Shown here one piece after another: positions 6,179 through 9,030 of a DNA stretch of 9,030 nucleotides (position 1 is its first letter; every line of letters begins with the position of its first letter). The notes under the pieces are model-generated. The model made no database searches and had not been told where the DNA came from. It worked only from the letters and a program-made list of their open reading frames with translations. Source of the DNA: Alphaproteobacteria bacterium HGW-Alphaproteobacteria-13 (GTDB taxonomy: Bacteria; Pseudomonadota; Alphaproteobacteria; Sphingomonadales; Sphingomonadaceae). The stretch spans positions 1 through 9,030 of the forward strand of contig PHEM01000109.1 in the NCBI GenBank assembly GCA_002842935.1, written 5' to 3'. The position numbers and the translations under genes are program-made.

Positions 6179-6411
6179 TGATGGAGCCTGTCCTTGCAAT
6201 ATGGTTTGTCTCCGTAGCTCTTTTGGAATTGTGGAATGCGTATTGGGGCATAGTTGAATTGCGAAGAGGCGAAGCAAGGATTGCCTTTTGGCCGCCCACG
6301 CTTCGATCATCTCGGCCAGTGTTTTTCGCGATGGTCATCGCAGGTCGGCTTCTTGGAGTTGTGGGATCAGCCCTACTAATCCTAGTCGCCTCGACCATGT
6401 TTAAGGGATAA
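6178..6411 (+). CDS. Small two-helix membrane protein, function unknown
   Basis: This is a 77-residue protein that I do not recognise. Residues about 4-26 (PVLAIWFVSVALLELWNAYW...) and 48-72 (VFFAMVIAGRLLGVVGSALL...) form two hydrophobic stretches, each long enough to cross the membrane. They are joined by a basic loop with RR and an FWPP turn. The ATG at 6178 overlaps the pccB TGA (TGATG); a second ATG at 6181 is equally possible, and translation is probably coupled, since no Shine-Dalgarno is visible. The stop is 4 bp before the epimerase ATG, so the gene is embedded in the operon. Counting by hand, its GC is about 50%, against about 65% in pccB, and it uses codons such as TTG, ATA, CTA and AGA that are rare in its neighbours. 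That suggests recent acquisition or weak codon selection. Confidence 0.7.
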   Translation: MMEPVLAIWFVSVALLELWNAYWGIVELRRGEARIAFWPPTLRSSRPVFFAMVIAGRLLGVVGSALLILVASTMFKG

Positions 6412-6415
6412 AAAT

Positions 6416-6856
6416 ATGAAACTAGGCCGCCTCAATCATATCGGCGTCGCGACGCCGTCCATCGCCGACAGCATCGTCTTTTACCGCGACGTGATGGGCG
6501 CGACGCAGATTTGCGAACCGTTCGACTTGCCCGATCAGGGCGTGAAGGTCTGCTTCGTCGATACGCCCGGCGCGGGCGGGGCGCTCGACGGGACGCAGAT
6601 CGAACTGATCGAGCCGCTGCCCGGCAACACGTCGATCGCGGGCTTCCTTGAGAAGAACCCGGCGGGCGGGCAGCATCATATGTGCTATGAAGTGCCCGAC
6701 ATCCACGCCGCCAAGGCGGAGTTCGAGAGCATGGGCAAGCGGGTGCTGGGCGAACCGCGGATCGGGGCGCATGGGACGTTGATCTTCTTCGTCCATCCGC
6801 GCGACATGGGCGGGGTGCTGACCGAGATCATGGAGACGCCGAAAGAGGCGCATTGA
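6416..6856 (+). CDS. mce: Methylmalonyl-CoA epimerase
   Basis: This metalloenzyme converts (S)-methylmalonyl-CoA, the product of propionyl-CoA carboxylase, to the (R) epimer used by the mutase. The 146-residue protein has the normal length and two repeated VOC (glyoxalase-fold) modules, about 4-68 and 84-140. Probable metal ligands are His8 (in LNHIGVA), Glu63 (TQIELIEP), His88 (GGQHHMCYEV) and Glu137 (GVLTEIME). The stretches IAGFLEKNPAGG and IGAHG followed by FVHPRDMGGVL closely resemble mitochondrial and alphaproteobacterial epimerases, which separates it from generic lactoylglutathione lyases. The start at ATG 6416 lies 4 bp after the preceding stop, with AAGGGA at 6403-6408 as ribosome site. 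Repeat 6866-7011 separates it from the mutase. Confidence 0.95.
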   Translation: MKLGRLNHIGVATPSIADSIVFYRDVMGATQICEPFDLPDQGVKVCFVDTPGAGGALDGTQIELIEPLPGNTSIAGFLEKNPAGGQHHMCYEVPDIHAAKAEFESMGKRVLGEPRIGAHGTLIFFVHPRDMGGVLTEIMETPKEAH

Positions 6857-6865
6857 CGTTTATCC

Positions 6866-7011
6866 GCCCTCTCCCCTTCAGGGGAGAGGAGCGAGACTTG
6901 GGTCTGCGTAGCTGGCCCTAGTCGCAGCGGAGAGGGGGAGGCCCCTCTCCAACTTCGGCTAGCCAGCAAGCTGGCAAGCCTGCGTATCCTCTCCCCTGAA
7001 GGGGAGAGGGC
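6866..7011. repeat. Multi-hairpin inverted repeat inside the propionate operon
   Basis: The outer arms 6866-6890 and 6987-7011 are perfect 25-bp inverted copies. Each is itself a hairpin, CTCTCCCC with GGGGAGAG around a 4-base loop (TTCA on the left, TGAA on the right). At the centre GGAGAGGGG (6929-6937) pairs with CCCCTCTCC (6942-6950) around GAGG. Between these lie further small stems: CTGCG (6904-6908) with CGCAG (6923-6927), and GCCAGC (6962-6967) with GCTGGC (6970-6975). All share nearly the same symmetry axis, so the whole could form one large branched structure in RNA. It lies between the epimerase stop and the mutase start. The mutase leader AAGGGA follows its right edge directly. 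Confidence 0.85.
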
Positions 7012-7026
7012 AAGGGACTGAGACTT

Positions 7027-9030
7027 ATGACCGACAAACCGACCATCGATCAATGGGCCGAAGCCGCCGCGAAGGAAGTGAAGGGCAAGGACCTCACCTG
7101 GCCCACGCCCGAGGGGATCGACGTCAAGCCGCTCTATACCGCCGAGGACGTCCAGACAGAACCCGGCCTGCCGGGTTTCGCGCCCTTCACGCGCGGGGTA
7201 CGGGCGTCGATGTATGCGGGGCGGCCGTGGACGATCCGGCAATATGCGGGCTTTTCGACCGCCGAGGAATCGAACGCCTTCTATCGCCGCAACCTCGCGG
7301 CCGGGCAGAAGGGCCTCAGCGTCGCCTTCGACCTCGCGACGCATCGCGGCTATGACAGCGACCATCCGCGCGTCGTCGGCGACGTCGGCAAGGCGGGGGT
7401 CGCGATCGACAGCGTCGAAGACATGAAAATCCTGTTCGACGGCATCCCGCTCGACCAGATGTCGGTTTCGATGACGATGAACGGCGCGGTGATCCCGATC
7501 CTCGCCTTCTTCATCGTCGCGGGCGAGGAGCAGGGGGTCGAGCGCAAATTGCTCGACGGGACCATCCAGAACGACATCCTCAAGGAGTTCATGGTCCGCA
7601 ATACCTATATCTATCCGCCCGAACCCTCGATGCGGATCATCTCGGACATCTTCGGTTATACCAGCCGCGAGATGCCGAAGTTCAACAGCATCTCCATCTC
7701 CGGCTATCATATGCAGGAGGCGGGAGCGACGCAGGTGCAGGAGCTGGCCTTTACCATCGCCGACGGCGCCGAATATGTTCGCTATGGCGTCGCGTCGGGA
7801 CTCGACATCGACAAGTTCGCGGGGCGGCTGAGCTTCTTCTTCGCCATCGGCATGAATTTTTTCATGGAGATCGCCAAGCTGCGCGCCGCGCGCGTGCTGT
7901 GGCACCGGGTGATGACCAATCTCGGTGCGAAGGACGAGCGGTCGAAGATGCTGCGCACCCACTGCCAGACGTCGGGCGTCTCGCTGACCGAGCAGGACCC
8001 CTACAACAATGTCATGCGCACGACGATTGAGGCGATGGCGGCGATGCTGGGCGGCACGCAGTCGCTGCATACCAACGCGCTCGACGAGGCGATCGCGCTG
8101 CCGACCGATTTTTCGGCCCGCATTGCCCGCAACACGCAGATCGTCATCCAGGAAGAGACGGGGATGACCAAGGTCGTCGACCCGCTCGGCGGTTCCTATT
8201 ATGTCGAGGCGCTGACGCAGGAACTGGTCGACAAGGCGTGGGAAATCATCGAGCGCGTCGAGAAGGAAGGCGGCATGGCCAAGGCCGTCGCGGCGGGCTG
8301 GCCCAAGGCGATGATCGAGACCGCTGCCGCCGCGCGGCAGGCCCGCGTGGATCGCGGCGACGATGTGATCGTCGGCGTCAACAAATATCGCCTCGCCAAC
8401 GAAGACCTGCTGGAGACGCTGGAAGTCGACAACACCAAGGTGCGCGAGGCGCAGATCGCGCGCATCAACAAGGTCAAGGCGAGCCGCGACGAAGCCGCCT
8501 GTCAGGCCGCGCTCGACGCGCTGCGCAAGGCCGCCGCCGCGCCGCAGTCGATCGAGACCAACCTGCTCGCCCACGCGGTCGAGGCCGCGCGCGCGCGCGC
8601 GACGCTCGGCGAGATTTCGTCGGCGATGGAGGAAAGCTTCGACCGCTACGGCACGCAGCCGACCCCGGTGAAGGGCGTCTACGCCGCGCCCTATGAAGGC
8701 GACCCGCGCTGGCGGCAGGTGCTCGACGGCGTGGCCGCGGTCGAGCGGCGCATGGGGCGCAAGCCGAAACTGCTCGTCGCCAAGATGGGGCAGGACGGCC
8801 ATGATCGCGGCGCCAACGTCATCGCCTCGGCGTTCGGCGACATGGGCTTCGACGTCGTGTCGGGGCCGCTGTTCCAGACGCCGGAGGAAACGGTGGTGCT
8901 GGCGCTCGATTCGGGCGTCGATGTCGTCGGCGCGTCGAGCCTCGCCGCCGGGCACAAGACGCTGATCCCCGAACTGATCGGCAAGCTGCGCGAGGCCGGG
9001 CGCAGCGACATCAAGGTGATCGCGGGCGGC
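7027..9030 (+). CDS. mcm: Methylmalonyl-CoA mutase, B12-dependent (3' end outside window)
   Basis: The enzyme rearranges (R)-methylmalonyl-CoA to succinyl-CoA using adenosylcobalamin. The frame is open to the window edge: 668 residues are visible of an expected 710-720, so both the catalytic barrel and most of the cobalamin domain are present. RQYAGF carries Tyr73, VRNTYIY carries Arg191 and GYHMQEAGA carries His228. These correspond to Propionibacterium Tyr89, Arg207 and His244 with a constant offset of 16. The C-terminal domain shows DGHDRG with the cobalt-ligand His592, then GASSLAAGHKT and a terminal IAGG, the DxHxxG...SxL...GG cobalamin motif. Having both domains in one chain fits the homodimeric type or the large subunit of a heterodimer. 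The start is ATG 7027, with AGGGA at 7013-7017 as a weakly spaced ribosome site. A run of alternating CG at 8586-8601 encodes ARARA. Confidence 0.97.
   Translation, partial: MTDKPTIDQWAEAAAKEVKGKDLTWPTPEGIDVKPLYTAEDVQTEPGLPGFAPFTRGVRASMYAGRPWTIRQYAGFSTAEESNAFYRRNLAAGQKGLSVAFDLATHRGYDSDHPRVVGDVGKAGVAIDSVEDMKILFDGIPLDQMSVSMTMNGAVIPILAFFIVAGEEQGVERKLLDGTIQNDILKEFMVRNTYIYPPEPSMRIISDIFGYTSREMPKFNSISISGYHMQEAGATQVQELAFTIADGAEYVRYGVASGLDIDKFAGRLSFFFAIGMNFFMEIAKLRAARVLWHRVMTNLGAKDERSKMLRTHCQTSGVSLTEQDPYNNVMRTTIEAMAAMLGGTQSLHTNALDEAIALPTDFSARIARNTQIVIQEETGMTKVVDPLGGSYYVEALTQELVDKAWEIIERVEKEGGMAKAVAAGWPKAMIETAAAARQARVDRGDDVIVGVNKYRLANEDLLETLEVDNTKVREAQIARINKVKASRDEAACQAALDALRKAAAAPQSIETNLLAHAVEAARARATLGEISSAMEESFDRYGTQPTPVKGVYAAPYEGDPRWRQVLDGVAAVERRMGRKPKLLVAKMGQDGHDRGANVIASAFGDMGFDVVSGPLFQTPEETVVLALDSGVDVVGASSLAAGHKTLIPELIGKLREAGRSDIKVIAGG

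Noticed and set aside
6857..7026. Cobalamin riboswitch in front of the mutase
   Set aside because: The gap is fully accounted for by the inverted repeat and shows no B12-box-like sequence. The mutase uses B12 but its leader does not look like a riboswitch.
6685..8955. 756-codon minus-strand frame opposite mce and mcm
   Set aside because: It is in register with mcm, crosses the intergenic repeat and has no recognisable motifs. It is explained by the absence of TTA, CTA and TCA codons in the sense gene.

Overview
The window is a high-GC (roughly 65% by eye) chromosomal segment of an alphaproteobacterium. Three things point to Sphingomonadales, perhaps Sphingopyxis: the protein sequences, the order pgi - gor - helix-hairpin-helix gene - scfR/pccR - pccB - epimerase - mutase, and sphingomonad-style hairpin repeats in the gaps between genes. 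The genus is an inference from memory and has not been checked against a database.

Layout. (1) 1-1097: the 3' two thirds of pgi, glucose-6-phosphate isomerase, open at the left edge. (2) 1294-2876: a two-gene unit, glutathione-disulfide reductase (gor) followed by a 78-residue helix-hairpin-helix protein joined to it by an ATGA stop/start overlap. (3) 2993-4402, minus strand: a short-chain fatty acyl-CoA responsive regulator (ScfR family, PccR-like) that converges on the gor unit. (4) 4646-9030, plus strand: a propionyl-CoA assimilation operon. It holds pccB (propionyl-CoA carboxylase beta chain), a small two-helix membrane protein of unknown function, methylmalonyl-CoA epimerase, and a B12-dependent methylmalonyl-CoA mutase that runs off the right edge.

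How they work together. PccB with a biotinylated alpha chain (not in the window) carboxylates propionyl-CoA to (S)-methylmalonyl-CoA. The epimerase makes the (R) form, and the mutase rearranges that to succinyl-CoA for the TCA cycle. The divergent ScfR regulator very probably controls the operon. The pccB upstream region carries two exact TTTGCAAA sites 23 bp apart, each followed by a degenerate copy, which matches the core motif known for this regulator family (RamB, PccR).

All four intergenic gaps over 100 bp contain large inverted repeats (1115-1219, 2894-2977, 4406-4547, 6866-7011). In two of them the arms differ from each other mainly at paired positions that keep the small hairpin inside each arm intact. 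The 4406-4547 element appears to supply, and also to mask, the Shine-Dalgarno sequence of scfR.

No mobile-element genes, tRNA, rRNA, CRISPR or phage genes were seen. The proteins are ordinary core metabolism. What merits a second look is the regulatory and repeat architecture and the low-GC membrane gene inside the propionate operon. I did not find a convincing wholly new system.
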